Shown: piece after piece, positions 8,921 to 16,640 of the stretch
Numbering within the stretch: the stretch's first letter is position 1
Layout of the letters: every line of letters begins with the position of its first letter
DNA from: Campylobacter concisus
GTDB taxonomy: Bacteria; Campylobacterota; Campylobacteria; Campylobacterales; Campylobacteraceae
DNA length: 64,000 nt
Direction: 5' to 3'
NCBI RefSeq assembly: GCF_003048675.2
Contig: NZ_CP060707.1
Location: 1,798,001 to 1,862,000, forward strand
Notes under the pieces: generated by a model
The model's database searches: none
Told to the model about the DNA's origin: nothing
The model's input: the letters and a program-made list of their open reading frames with translations, nothing else
Program-made: the position numbers and the translations under genes

Positions 8921-10069
8921 TTAGAAATTTCCACCCACCGCACACGAGCTAGCTGGATATGAAGTAAGTCCGTAGTCAGCTGACTCAACATTATAAAAGT
9001 CTAAATTTGCACTTCGCGAGATGATATACTCAAAGCCTTTTTGATTTAGCTCGATCAAAATTTCAAGCTCTGTATCTCTTTTGCAGACTATGCTTTCAAA
9101 AAAGTGAGAGAAGAAAGAAATTTTGGCATTTTCTTTTTGCATTGAGTGATTTAGCATGAGCTCCATGTTGCTAAAAATTTTAAAGATAGTTTGATTTGTC
9201 TCAAATTTACCAAACCTTGCGTAATAATTTTGCAAATTTGCATCACTTAGTACGATGTTTTTAGTGCAATTTTTAGTGATCTGCTCGTAGATAAGACCAA
9301 AGAGCTCGATAGAAGCATTTTGATTATCCATCACCCTATTTTCGTGGTTTGTGACGACTACAAAGCCATCTTTTATCTCATATTTTTCATTTTTATAATA
9401 AAAGCTAACGCTTGCCACCTCTTGCTCAAAGCGCTTTTTATAAGCAAAAGGCAAATAGTTTAAAACGCCCATTTTATCGATGATAGCCGAGCTTCTTACG
9501 CCGCCATCTAGCTCGTGCTGCATGAAGTATCTTATGAAGCTACCTTGTTCTATATCAAAGCTGTTTAAATACTCGATCTTGTCAAGATAGATGCATCGGT
9601 AGAGCTTTACAAATTCTGGGTTTAGCCTCAAATTTATCTCATCTTGTAGCTCGCCATACTTTTCAGTCTGATCTGCGTCTATAAATTCGATGATATTCAT
9701 CTGCTTTTCGATCTTATCTTTTACAAAGATCGAAATTTTCACATCTTGCATCTCGTAAAAGCACTTTATCGTATCTGTGGCACTTTTTGTGATGTCTGTT
9801 TTAAATTTCTTAGCAAGCTCTGCTTTTTTAAGGGTGAGCGAAAAGTCGCCATTTTTTAGTTTATTTTGTGAGTACAAAAGATAGAGTAGCTGCTCATAGA
9901 CCATTAGATGCGAGTAGGTTAAAAATGTATTATCCACCACGATGACGTAGTAGCAACGCGTTATAGAGTACCTTTTATTATTTTGCAAAAATTCATCATA
10001 AATTTTTAATTTGCTTGGGGATTTACATACCTTAAAAACATCATATGATTCTAAAAATATATTTTCCAT
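8921..10069 (-). CDS. Hypothetical 382-residue protein, unknown family
   Basis: I cannot assign this protein. It is soluble, without signal peptide or membrane helices, and rich in lysine, aromatic and asparagine residues. Around residues 75-110 a helix-turn-helix-like stretch (LYLLYSQN, then LKKAELAKKFKTD) recalls the winged-helix halves of plasmid replication initiators. The wider pattern is too loose to call it Rep, and no iterons are visible nearby. The ATG at 10069 has a GGGG-type ribosome site. It stands alone, facing a 305-bp AT-rich gap. Its cysteine-containing tail (SSCAVGGNF) is an uncommon ending. Confidence 0.6.
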   Translation of the reverse strand: MENIFLESYDVFKVCKSPSKLKIYDEFLQNNKRYSITRCYYVIVVDNTFLTYSHLMVYEQLLYLLYSQNKLKNGDFSLTLKKAELAKKFKTDITKSATDTIKCFYEMQDVKISIFVKDKIEKQMNIIEFIDADQTEKYGELQDEINLRLNPEFVKLYRCIYLDKIEYLNSFDIEQGSFIRYFMQHELDGGVRSSAIIDKMGVLNYLPFAYKKRFEQEVASVSFYYKNEKYEIKDGFVVVTNHENRVMDNQNASIELFGLIYEQITKNCTKNIVLSDANLQNYYARFGKFETNQTIFKIFSNMELMLNHSMQKENAKISFFSHFFESIVCKRDTELEILIELNQKGFEYIISRSANLDFYNVESADYGLTSYPASSCAVGGNF

Positions 10070-10374
10070 TACTGCCCCTTTTTACCTTTGCAAAAATATT
10101 ACATAACTATTCTTTAAGCTAATTTGAATTTATAAGCTAGCTAATAAAAATAATTTTGTAAAAATTAATATTAATTTAATTAAATATAGCTTAAGTATAT
10201 AAAAATATTTTTTTGTATAAATATATTTTTTTATTTACAAATTTTTTATTTTTATAAAGTAAAAACTTAGCTATAAAAAAATATATTTTTAAACTAAATT
10301 TAATAAATATAGTTATATTATTTTTCTCAGATAAGCATGCTTGTAGTTGAAAATTTACAAATTGGGAGCTCAAA
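10070..10374. other. Very AT-rich intergenic region with divergent promoters expected
   Basis: This gap separates the 382-residue gene from the dba-dsbI operon. It is almost entirely A and T between about 10130 and 10320. An open frame on the minus strand here translates to low-complexity lysine, isoleucine and phenylalanine and is not a credible gene. The promoter of the plus-strand operon must lie here, but I cannot fix a -10 box among the many candidates. Confidence 0.5.
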
Positions 10375-10542
10375 ATGGAATTTCTAATTTTGACGCTATT
10401 TCTGATTAGTGGGCTTATCTTATACATAAAGCCACAAATGAAGAAATTAGCAACGTCCTGTATGGCTTTGGGGTGCGTAATACTAGTTGCGCTAGAATTT
10501 TACGTAAATTTATGGGTAGTCTTGCCAATAGGCAACTTTTAG
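10375..10542 (+). CDS. dba: Dba-like small membrane protein, copy 1
   Basis: A 55-residue protein with two hydrophobic segments (about residues 2-18 and 30-50) around a short basic loop, ending PIGNF. It has a GGGAG ribosome site 7 bases before the ATG. Its place directly before dsbI, nine bases apart, matches the Dba-DsbI pair known in C. jejuni, where the small Dba protein is needed with DsbI and the two are translationally coupled. A second copy at 19340-19507 has the same length, the same MEFL start and a PMGNF ending, so both are real genes. The dsbI ribosome site (AGGAGGG) overlaps this gene's stop codon. Confidence 0.72.
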   Translation: MEFLILTLFLISGLILYIKPQMKKLATSCMALGCVILVALEFYVNLWVVLPIGNF

Positions 10543-10551
10543 GAGGGCAAG

Positions 10552-11262
10552 ATGCAAACGAAACAAAATGAAATCCCAGCAAACGAACAAGGCTTTTTCA
10601 ACCTTATGTCACTAGCCATCACTGCTCTTGTGGCACTTCCAGTTGGTATCGCCTGCTTAGTACTTGGCTTTGGGCTAGGTGATAACCCTTGCATAATGTG
10701 CTGGGCCGAGAGAATCACGATGATAGCTATCAGCCTAATAGCACTTTTCATCATCAGGTACGGACTAAAGCCTGGCTATCTAGCAGCACTTTTACTAATG
10801 GCTTGCTGGGGCATATTTAACGGCTTTATCCACTACAGCCTAGATGGAACATTTGGCGGCTATCTTGACATCAAACAAGGTTTTGGCCTTGAAATTTTAG
10901 GTGCCCACACTCAGTTTTGGGTTATGGTTGTTGATTTTTGTGTGATCATATTTTTGGCTCTTATATTTTTGTTTAGCAAAAACTTAGGCCTTATAATGCA
11001 AAAAAGCTCAAATGGCGAATATGGCAACTTTCTAAGCTACTTGCCACTTGGCAAATTTGCAAATTTAGTCTTTATCGTGATCATCCTTGCAAACTGCGTT
11101 CAAGCCTTTATAGCTTCTGGTCCACCACCATATCTAGGATCTAGCACACCACCAAGGATGAGTATCGATCCTTCAAAATGGTTCTGGGAGAAAGACCACT
11201 GGGATAGCTCGCTTGATTTTAGATTTGACTGGAACCCTGAGCTTCCAGACCTAGCAAAGTAA
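10552..11262 (+). CDS. dsbI: DsbI-type thiol-oxidoreductase, membrane domain only, copy 1
   Basis: A 236-residue inner-membrane protein of the DsbB/DsbI family, which passes electrons from a periplasmic disulfide-forming partner to quinone. There are five membrane segments, and the first periplasmic loop has the redox pair in NPCIMCWAER (Cys47 and Cys50). The second periplasmic loop, from HYSLDG to AHTQFW, has no cysteine, so the pair equivalent to DsbB Cys104/Cys130 is missing. The C-terminus after the fifth segment faces the periplasm and ends after about 50 residues. C. jejuni DsbI continues there into a beta-propeller domain, which here is a separate gene starting 10 bases downstream. Expressed with dba and, apparently, the molybdoenzyme operon. 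Confidence 0.82.
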   Translation: MQTKQNEIPANEQGFFNLMSLAITALVALPVGIACLVLGFGLGDNPCIMCWAERITMIAISLIALFIIRYGLKPGYLAALLLMACWGIFNGFIHYSLDGTFGGYLDIKQGFGLEILGAHTQFWVMVVDFCVIIFLALIFLFSKNLGLIMQKSSNGEYGNFLSYLPLGKFANLVFIVIILANCVQAFIASGPPPYLGSSTPPRMSIDPSKWFWEKDHWDSSLDFRFDWNPELPDLAK

Positions 11263-11272
11263 GGAGAGAAAG

Positions 11273-12166
11273 ATGAAAAAGATAATATTTTTTATCGCAT
11301 TGGCAAGCCTTGCTTTTGGTTTTAACTTTGATATGGATAGCAAAAATGGAGCGATCCAAAACACAAAAGAGCTAGGCCTTAAAGATACGCTCACTCTAAA
11401 TTTGCAAAATGATAATGCAATAACTGGAGCCGACTATGATGAGGGCAAAAAGCACTTTGCCATTGTCTCAAACGACAATGAATTTTACATCGCAGATGAG
11501 AATTTAAAGCCTCTAAGTTATGCCAAACATGACCGTCATTTTATAATGGAGATGGAGGCAACAGTCGGGGCTACTTGGTATAAAAAAGAGCTTGGCATGA
11601 TAAGTTATAACAAAACTTTTGTATTTTATGAGCCAGCTAGCAACCTTAGTAAAGATGAGCAAAATAGCCAGTGGAGGCACCTATTGGCTGGATATGACGC
11701 GTGGAAGCTAAACGATCTTGGTAACAAGGGCAGATTTTCTACCATTAGATCAAAACAGCAGTACATCTTAGGCTGGGACTACCTAGAAAGTGAGAATAAA
11801 TTTTTCACAGCTAGCGTGCCAAATGACGTTAGAGACTACTGGAGTGTAGCTATATTTGACGGCGACGATAAGATGATCTTAGAAGAATTTGTACCAAAAG
11901 CTGGAGCAAATTTACAACTCAAAGAGGGTAGAAATTTAAACAACTATTATATTACTGGCATCGACGTAGAGCCTGATGCGCTCTATCTTTTAAGCAAAAA
12001 TTTCTCAACTATTTTAAAGTTAAATTTGACCACCAAAGAGATAGACGAGGCATTTAGTTTTAGTGGGGTAAATAACCCAAGAGCATTAGCGATCAAAGAT
12101 AATAAATTTTACATCTTCTCACGAGAAGGCAAAGAGAATAAAGTTTTTATCTTTGAGATGAAATAG
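11273..12166 (+). CDS. Secreted propeller-like protein, detached DsbI C-terminal domain, copy 1
   Basis: A 297-residue protein with a Sec signal peptide ending near FAFGF. The mature part is a series of beta-rich blocks of about 40 residues with motifs such as ITGADYDEGKKHFAIV, QQYILGWDYL and YYITGIDVEPDALYLL, the look of a beta-propeller. The mature chain contains no cysteine. It follows dsbI by 10 bases with its own AAGGAG site. In C. jejuni, DsbI is a single protein with an N-terminal DsbB-like part and a C-terminal propeller; this gene and its paralogue at 17720-18604 occupy that position as free periplasmic proteins. The domain equivalence is inference from order, size and fold pattern. 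Confidence 0.65.
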   Translation: MKKIIFFIALASLAFGFNFDMDSKNGAIQNTKELGLKDTLTLNLQNDNAITGADYDEGKKHFAIVSNDNEFYIADENLKPLSYAKHDRHFIMEMEATVGATWYKKELGMISYNKTFVFYEPASNLSKDEQNSQWRHLLAGYDAWKLNDLGNKGRFSTIRSKQQYILGWDYLESENKFFTASVPNDVRDYWSVAIFDGDDKMILEEFVPKAGANLQLKEGRNLNNYYITGIDVEPDALYLLSKNFSTILKLNLTTKEIDEAFSFSGVNNPRALAIKDNKFYIFSREGKENKVFIFEMK

Positions 12167-12188
12167 CCATCAAATTTAAGGAGAAAAC

Positions 12189-14480
12189 ATGCAAAGACGT
12201 TCTTTCCTAAAAGGCACGGGAGCAGCTCTGGCAGCAGCTGGAACAGCTCCTAGCCTATTTGGTATGGAGCAATTTGAGGTGGATTTTAACCCAAAATCCT
12301 ATAAGAACGAGGAAAATGTAGAATACCACTACCTAACCTGTCCTAGAAACTGCCGTGATGCCTGTTCGATGATCGCTGAGATCAAAGACGGAAAAATGGT
12401 AAGCATAAAAGGAGATCCAAAGCACCCACTAACGCAAGGCACAGTATGCGTCAAGGGTCACACCTATGCCATGCACCTATATAACGCTGACCGCATTATG
12501 CATCCTATGAAAAGAGTCGGTAAAAAAGGTGAAGGCAAATGGGAGAAGATAAGCTGGGATCAAGCCTTAAAAGAGATAGCTGCAAAGCTAACTGAGATAA
12601 AAGAGAAATTTGGCGGCGAAGCATTGACCGAGTTTGTCTACTCTGGCAACGAGGGACATATCTCAAAAACTATCGCACCAGGAAATTTCTTTGAAAAATA
12701 TGGAGCCACAAGACTTGTTAGAAACCCTTGTGACTGGCCAAGATACGCGGGTACTCCTAGCGTTATAGGTACCGACTTCTCAAAAGATGCACTTGAGATC
12801 GATGAGAGCGATATGTATATCAGCTGGGGATCAAACGAAGCTTATACGGCCGTACACTGGATAAGATTTGCTCACCGTGTTAAAAAAAGAGGTGGGAAGA
12901 TCATCGTCATAAATACAATAAGAATTCCTCTAGCAAACCAAGCAGATATGTTTATCCAGCTAAAACCATCTAGCGACCCTGCATTTTGTCTAGCAGTCTG
13001 TAAATTTTTAATAGAAGAAGATCTATATGATCATGAATTTGTAGAAAAATACACAACAGGCTTTGAAGATCTAGTACACGAGTGTTCACTCTACACCTAT
13101 GGTGAGCTATCTGAGATGTGCGGAGCAAGTGTGGATCAGATCAAAGTTTTTGCTAGAGAGTACGCTCACGCAAAAGCACCGGCTATCATGCACGGCGACG
13201 GCGGACAAAGACACTTTAACGGAGCAAGACTTGTTCGTGCGGTTACATTTTTACCAGTTTTAACTGGCACCTTGACAAAGCTTGGTGGCGGACTATTTTG
13301 GGCGTATGTGCATGTAAAAGGTTGCTTTAATTTCGACAACTGCATGCCAGATCTCTCTCCAAAAGATAAAGATGGCAAAAAGATAGAAAGACAGCAAGTA
13401 AGCTATATAGAATTTGGTAAAGGCATACAAAAAGAAAATCCAACATATCTTGACAAGCCTATAAACACGGTCATTAAGGCATGTATCAACTACAACTCAA
13501 ATTTAATGGTAACCGCACCAAATACAAATTTGATCAAAAAGCGTGTAATGGACGATGACTTCTTTTTGGTTGTAATTGATCCTTACGAAACAGACACCTG
13601 TGACTATGCTGACTATGTTCTACCTGGTGTTACATTTATGGAGAGTGAGGATATCCAAAACGACCAAATTTCTGGATACGTCTGCTACAACGCTCAAAGT
13701 GTAAAACCTCTTGGCGAAGCTAAGACAAATTTAGAGTTCTTCAACGCTCTTGCAAAAGCTATGGGCTATACAGAAGAGTGCTTTAACTGGGATAGTGAAA
13801 CGGTTTGCAGACGCTTTTTGGATACAGAATTTGCCAAAAAACAAAACATCACCTATGAAAAACTAAAATCAGTCGGCTGGATCAAACCATTTAGAACGCC
13901 TGAAACGATGAAAGATCAGTTCCCATACTACCCTTATGCGCCAAAAGACAAACTAGTCTTTGGTACAAAGAGTGGAAAATGCGAGCTTTACTCACAAACC
14001 TTTAAAGACGCAGGCTATCATCCAGTAATAGACCTTGAAACTGACTGGGACTACTATGAAAAGAGCAATAAATTTGGAAAAGACTATCTTAAAAAATATC
14101 CGCTTTATTTCATGACGCCGGGTACTCAGCTCCAAGACAACTCCAACTGGGGCAATATGCCTTATATCTTAAAAAGAGTTATCGTTAAGGGCAATGCTGA
14201 GCTATTTATGACACGTGAAGATATGGAAGCACGCGGTATTAAAAATGGAGACACGGTTGAGGCAACAAACGAAAAAGGTACAGCCGTCTTTACAGCAGTC
14301 GAGACAAATCAAATGAACCCAGGCATAGTCTATGCGTGGAACAACATCTGGGTAAAAGTGACAAAATCAAGAACTGGAGCAAATATCCTTTGCTCTGATG
14401 GCGTTAGCGATCTAGGAAATGGCTCAACTTATACAGCTAGCTTTTGTGAAGTAAAAAAAGCAGCTAAACAAGAGATGTAA
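12189..14480 (+). CDS. DMSO reductase-family molybdoenzyme catalytic subunit (DmsA/PsrA-like)
   Basis: A 763-residue oxidoreductase binding molybdo-bis(MGD), exported folded by the Tat path: the N-terminus is RRSFLKGTGAALAAAG. Cys51, Cys55, Cys59 and Cys87 (Cx3Cx3Cx27C) give the [4Fe-4S] site next to the cofactor. Later family landmarks include the SWGSN segment, GDGGQRHFNGA, TGTLTKLGGG and the C-terminal cofactor-binding domain with TPGTQLQDNSNWGN. Cys181, in NPCDWPRYAG, lies where such enzymes carry the Mo ligand and may be the ligand, but this is not certain. It is followed by FeS, chaperone and membrane subunits, making a DmsABC-like respiratory reductase. The substrate (S-oxide, N-oxide, polysulfide or other) cannot be read from the sequence. 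Confidence 0.85.
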   Translation: MQRRSFLKGTGAALAAAGTAPSLFGMEQFEVDFNPKSYKNEENVEYHYLTCPRNCRDACSMIAEIKDGKMVSIKGDPKHPLTQGTVCVKGHTYAMHLYNADRIMHPMKRVGKKGEGKWEKISWDQALKEIAAKLTEIKEKFGGEALTEFVYSGNEGHISKTIAPGNFFEKYGATRLVRNPCDWPRYAGTPSVIGTDFSKDALEIDESDMYISWGSNEAYTAVHWIRFAHRVKKRGGKIIVINTIRIPLANQADMFIQLKPSSDPAFCLAVCKFLIEEDLYDHEFVEKYTTGFEDLVHECSLYTYGELSEMCGASVDQIKVFAREYAHAKAPAIMHGDGGQRHFNGARLVRAVTFLPVLTGTLTKLGGGLFWAYVHVKGCFNFDNCMPDLSPKDKDGKKIERQQVSYIEFGKGIQKENPTYLDKPINTVIKACINYNSNLMVTAPNTNLIKKRVMDDDFFLVVIDPYETDTCDYADYVLPGVTFMESEDIQNDQISGYVCYNAQSVKPLGEAKTNLEFFNALAKAMGYTEECFNWDSETVCRRFLDTEFAKKQNITYEKLKSVGWIKPFRTPETMKDQFPYYPYAPKDKLVFGTKSGKCELYSQTFKDAGYHPVIDLETDWDYYEKSNKFGKDYLKKYPLYFMTPGTQLQDNSNWGNMPYILKRVIVKGNAELFMTREDMEARGIKNGDTVEATNEKGTAVFTAVETNQMNPGIVYAWNNIWVKVTKSRTGANILCSDGVSDLGNGSTYTASFCEVKKAAKQEM

Positions 14481-14491
14481 AGGGGTCTAAG

Positions 14492-15043
14492 ATGAAAAGA
14501 AAACAAGGATTTTTATTTGATTATAACTTTTGTATAGGCTGCAAGGCTTGTGAAATTTCATGTCAAGTCTATCACAACCAAGATCCAGATATAAACTGGA
14601 GACATGTCGATGGCCTTATGATACATGAAGATGGCATAGAAAAAGAGATCTTTATAACTCACTCTTGCCATCACTGCGACGAGCCAGCCTGTATGGATGT
14701 CTGCCCAGTTGGAGCTTATATCAAGCTTGAAAATGGTGTCGTACAGCCACTTCATGATAAGTGCATAGGCTGTGGATACTGCTTGATGGCTTGCCCTTAT
14801 GGCTCTATCACAAAAGGCAAAGACGGCAAGGCTCAAAAGTGCAACCTTTGTGCCGAAAAACTTGAGCGTGGCGAAGAGCCAGCTTGCGTAGCAGGCTGTC
14901 CGTGTGGAGTACTAAAACTAGTTGATAGCAACGTCAGCGACAGTGCTGGTATGCAAAAAGAGATGCCAGGCTTTAAACACTTCTTTACTAAGCCAAATAT
15001 CCGCTTTTATCCAAGAATGAAGCGAAACGAATTCATACACTAA
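14492..15043 (+). CDS. DmsB-like four-cluster ferredoxin subunit
   Basis: A 183-residue electron-transfer subunit with four cysteine groups for [4Fe-4S] clusters: CIGCKACEISC near the N-terminus, CHHCDEPACMDVC, CIGCGYCLMAC, and CNLC with the late CVAGC. This is the DmsB/NrfC/PsrB arrangement, passing electrons from the membrane anchor to the molybdoenzyme. There is no signal peptide, so it is expected to be co-exported with the Tat-bearing catalytic subunit. It begins 11 bases after that gene and shares its operon. Confidence 0.9.
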   Translation: MKRKQGFLFDYNFCIGCKACEISCQVYHNQDPDINWRHVDGLMIHEDGIEKEIFITHSCHHCDEPACMDVCPVGAYIKLENGVVQPLHDKCIGCGYCLMACPYGSITKGKDGKAQKCNLCAEKLERGEEPACVAGCPCGVLKLVDSNVSDSAGMQKEMPGFKHFFTKPNIRFYPRMKRNEFIH

Positions 15044-15053
15044 AGAGTAAAAG

Positions 15054-15698
15054 ATGGATAAGGTCAAAGAAAAGCTTAGCGTTAGCCTTAGTGTTGAAGA
15101 CTTTTTAAGGCGATTTTTCTTAGTAGAGCTTAGGGAGCAAAATTTAGATGAGCTCATAAGCCTAAGCCTTAATTTTAGTGATAAATTTAAAAATCACGAC
15201 TTCATACTTTGGCTAAATAAGTGTAAAGATGATCTAAATTTGCTAGACGAGCTAAGATATGAATTTAATAGGCTATTTGTAGGGCCAAGACACCCAAAAG
15301 CTGAGCCATATGAGTCGGTTTATTTTGATTATAAAACGATGTTTGGCGAAAAGACTATGCAGGTGCGTGGCTTTTACGAGAGCTCTGGACTAAAGCTCAG
15401 TAAAGAGCAGTTTGATAAATTTCCAGATGATTTCATCGGATACGAGCTGCAATACCTTTACTTTCTAAGTTTCAATGCCTTACAAGCAGACGAAAAAGAG
15501 AAAATGGATGAAATTTTACATAAAAAATATGACTTCATCCGCACTCATCCGTTTGAGTGGTTTTATAAATTTAGCTCTCGCTGTAAGGAGGCTACAAATT
15601 TAGAAGCCTATGTGAGCTTTGCTGATTTTTTAAATTTATATCTTGAAAACGAGATAGAGCAGTCAAGAGCTCTTCTAACTTTAAGAGTTAAAGGATAG
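15054..15698 (+). CDS. TorD/DmsD-family molybdoenzyme maturation chaperone
   Basis: A 214-residue all-helical cytoplasmic protein. The middle segment EFNRLFVGPRHPKAEPYESVYFD is the TorD/DmsD family pattern of a helix, then a P-x-x-E-P-Y-x-S element. The C-terminal DFIRTHPFEWFYKFSSRC also fits, with the conserved H-P-F near the end. Such chaperones bind the Tat signal peptide of the cognate enzyme and hold it until the cofactor is inserted. Position between the Fe-S and membrane subunits of the molybdoenzyme operon supports that role. Confidence 0.82.
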   Translation: MDKVKEKLSVSLSVEDFLRRFFLVELREQNLDELISLSLNFSDKFKNHDFILWLNKCKDDLNLLDELRYEFNRLFVGPRHPKAEPYESVYFDYKTMFGEKTMQVRGFYESSGLKLSKEQFDKFPDDFIGYELQYLYFLSFNALQADEKEKMDEILHKKYDFIRTHPFEWFYKFSSRCKEATNLEAYVSFADFLNLYLENEIEQSRALLTLRVKG

Positions 15699-15701
15699 AT
15701 A

Positions 15702-16586
15702 ATGGAACAAACAACTTGGGGATGGCTCATAGTCATATATCTGTTTTTAGGTGGTTTAGGTGCTGGGGCATTTTTGTGCTCGGCTTTAGCCTATAAAGGC
15801 TTTTTGGGCAAGCTCGATGAGAAATTTTATAAATTTGGATTTTTGCTAGCACCAATAGCGGTTATAGTTGGAACTGCACTTTTGCTATTTGACCTAGCAC
15901 CAAGTGCGGCGATCAATCCAGCTAAGATCATAGGCCTTTACACAAGACCAGTTTCTATAATGAGTATCGGCACATATCTTCTAACATTTTTCATAATAGT
16001 TAGCGTGCTCGTGCTTTTGCAAGTCAAAAAAGGTGGCAAAATTTGCGATATGATGCTTAGTTTTGGCTCGCTACTTGCAATTGGAGTGATGGGTTATACT
16101 GGACTACTTTTATATGTTGTAAAAGCGATCCCACTATGGGCAAGTATATGGCTACCGATACTATTTACTATCTCAGCCATATCAACAGGCCTTAGCGCAA
16201 ATGCTATATCTGTGCTAAGTGGTGGCGGCGTTTTGAGCCACGAGTCGCATAAATTTCACACTATTTTAGTGGCGCTTGAAATTTTTGCCCTCTTGATGCT
16301 ATTTGCAAGCGTTAGAAACGAAGCTGCTGGCATGGCTAGCATAACCAAAATAGTATCAGGCTCTCTAGCACCGATGTTTTGGATAGGTTTTATAGTGCTT
16401 GGTCTTGCACTGCCATTAATTGGCGGCAGTAAATTTATGCTACAAAGATATGGCGTGACAAAAGACGGAGCAGTATGCGGATGTAGTGAAGGCATCAAAA
16501 GCTGCGTATATAATGAATATGGTGTTTTAATCGGCGGTTTTTGCTTAAGAGCATTTATCGTTCTTGGAGCAATTTATATATTTTAA
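15702..16586 (+). CDS. NrfD/PsrC/DmsC-like membrane anchor subunit
   Basis: A 294-residue integral membrane protein with about eight or nine hydrophobic helices. It begins WGWLIVIYLFLGGLGAGAF, a first helix with the glycine-rich turn characteristic of NrfD/PsrC anchors, which oxidise menaquinol and pass electrons to the Fe-S subunit. It starts three bases after the chaperone stop and closes the operon. A hydrophilic insert rich in cysteine (VCGCSEGIKSC) near residue 265 is unusual for the family and could bind a metal or form a disulfide. Confidence 0.82.
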   Translation: MEQTTWGWLIVIYLFLGGLGAGAFLCSALAYKGFLGKLDEKFYKFGFLLAPIAVIVGTALLLFDLAPSAAINPAKIIGLYTRPVSIMSIGTYLLTFFIIVSVLVLLQVKKGGKICDMMLSFGSLLAIGVMGYTGLLLYVVKAIPLWASIWLPILFTISAISTGLSANAISVLSGGGVLSHESHKFHTILVALEIFALLMLFASVRNEAAGMASITKIVSGSLAPMFWIGFIVLGLALPLIGGSKFMLQRYGVTKDGAVCGCSEGIKSCVYNEYGVLIGGFCLRAFIVLGAIYIF

Positions 16587-16600
16587 TAAACTTTCTCCCT

Positions 16601-16632
16601 TTAAAAACTAGGCCAGATAGAATCTGGCCTAG
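16601..16632 (-). terminator. Strong intrinsic terminator between convergent genes
   Basis: A perfect 11-bp stem (CTAGGCCAGAT with its complement, loop of three) followed on the minus strand by TTTTTAAA. It lies just after the asparaginase stop codon and serves that gene. The stem may also slow plus-strand transcripts leaving the molybdoenzyme operon, though the plus side lacks a T run. Confidence 0.85.
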
Positions 16633-16640
16633 CTATCTAA

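Noticed and set aside
10191-10427. A 78-codon open frame on the minus strand
   Set aside because: Translation is poly-lysine/isoleucine/phenylalanine from AT-rich promoter DNA, and it overlaps the better supported dba gene.
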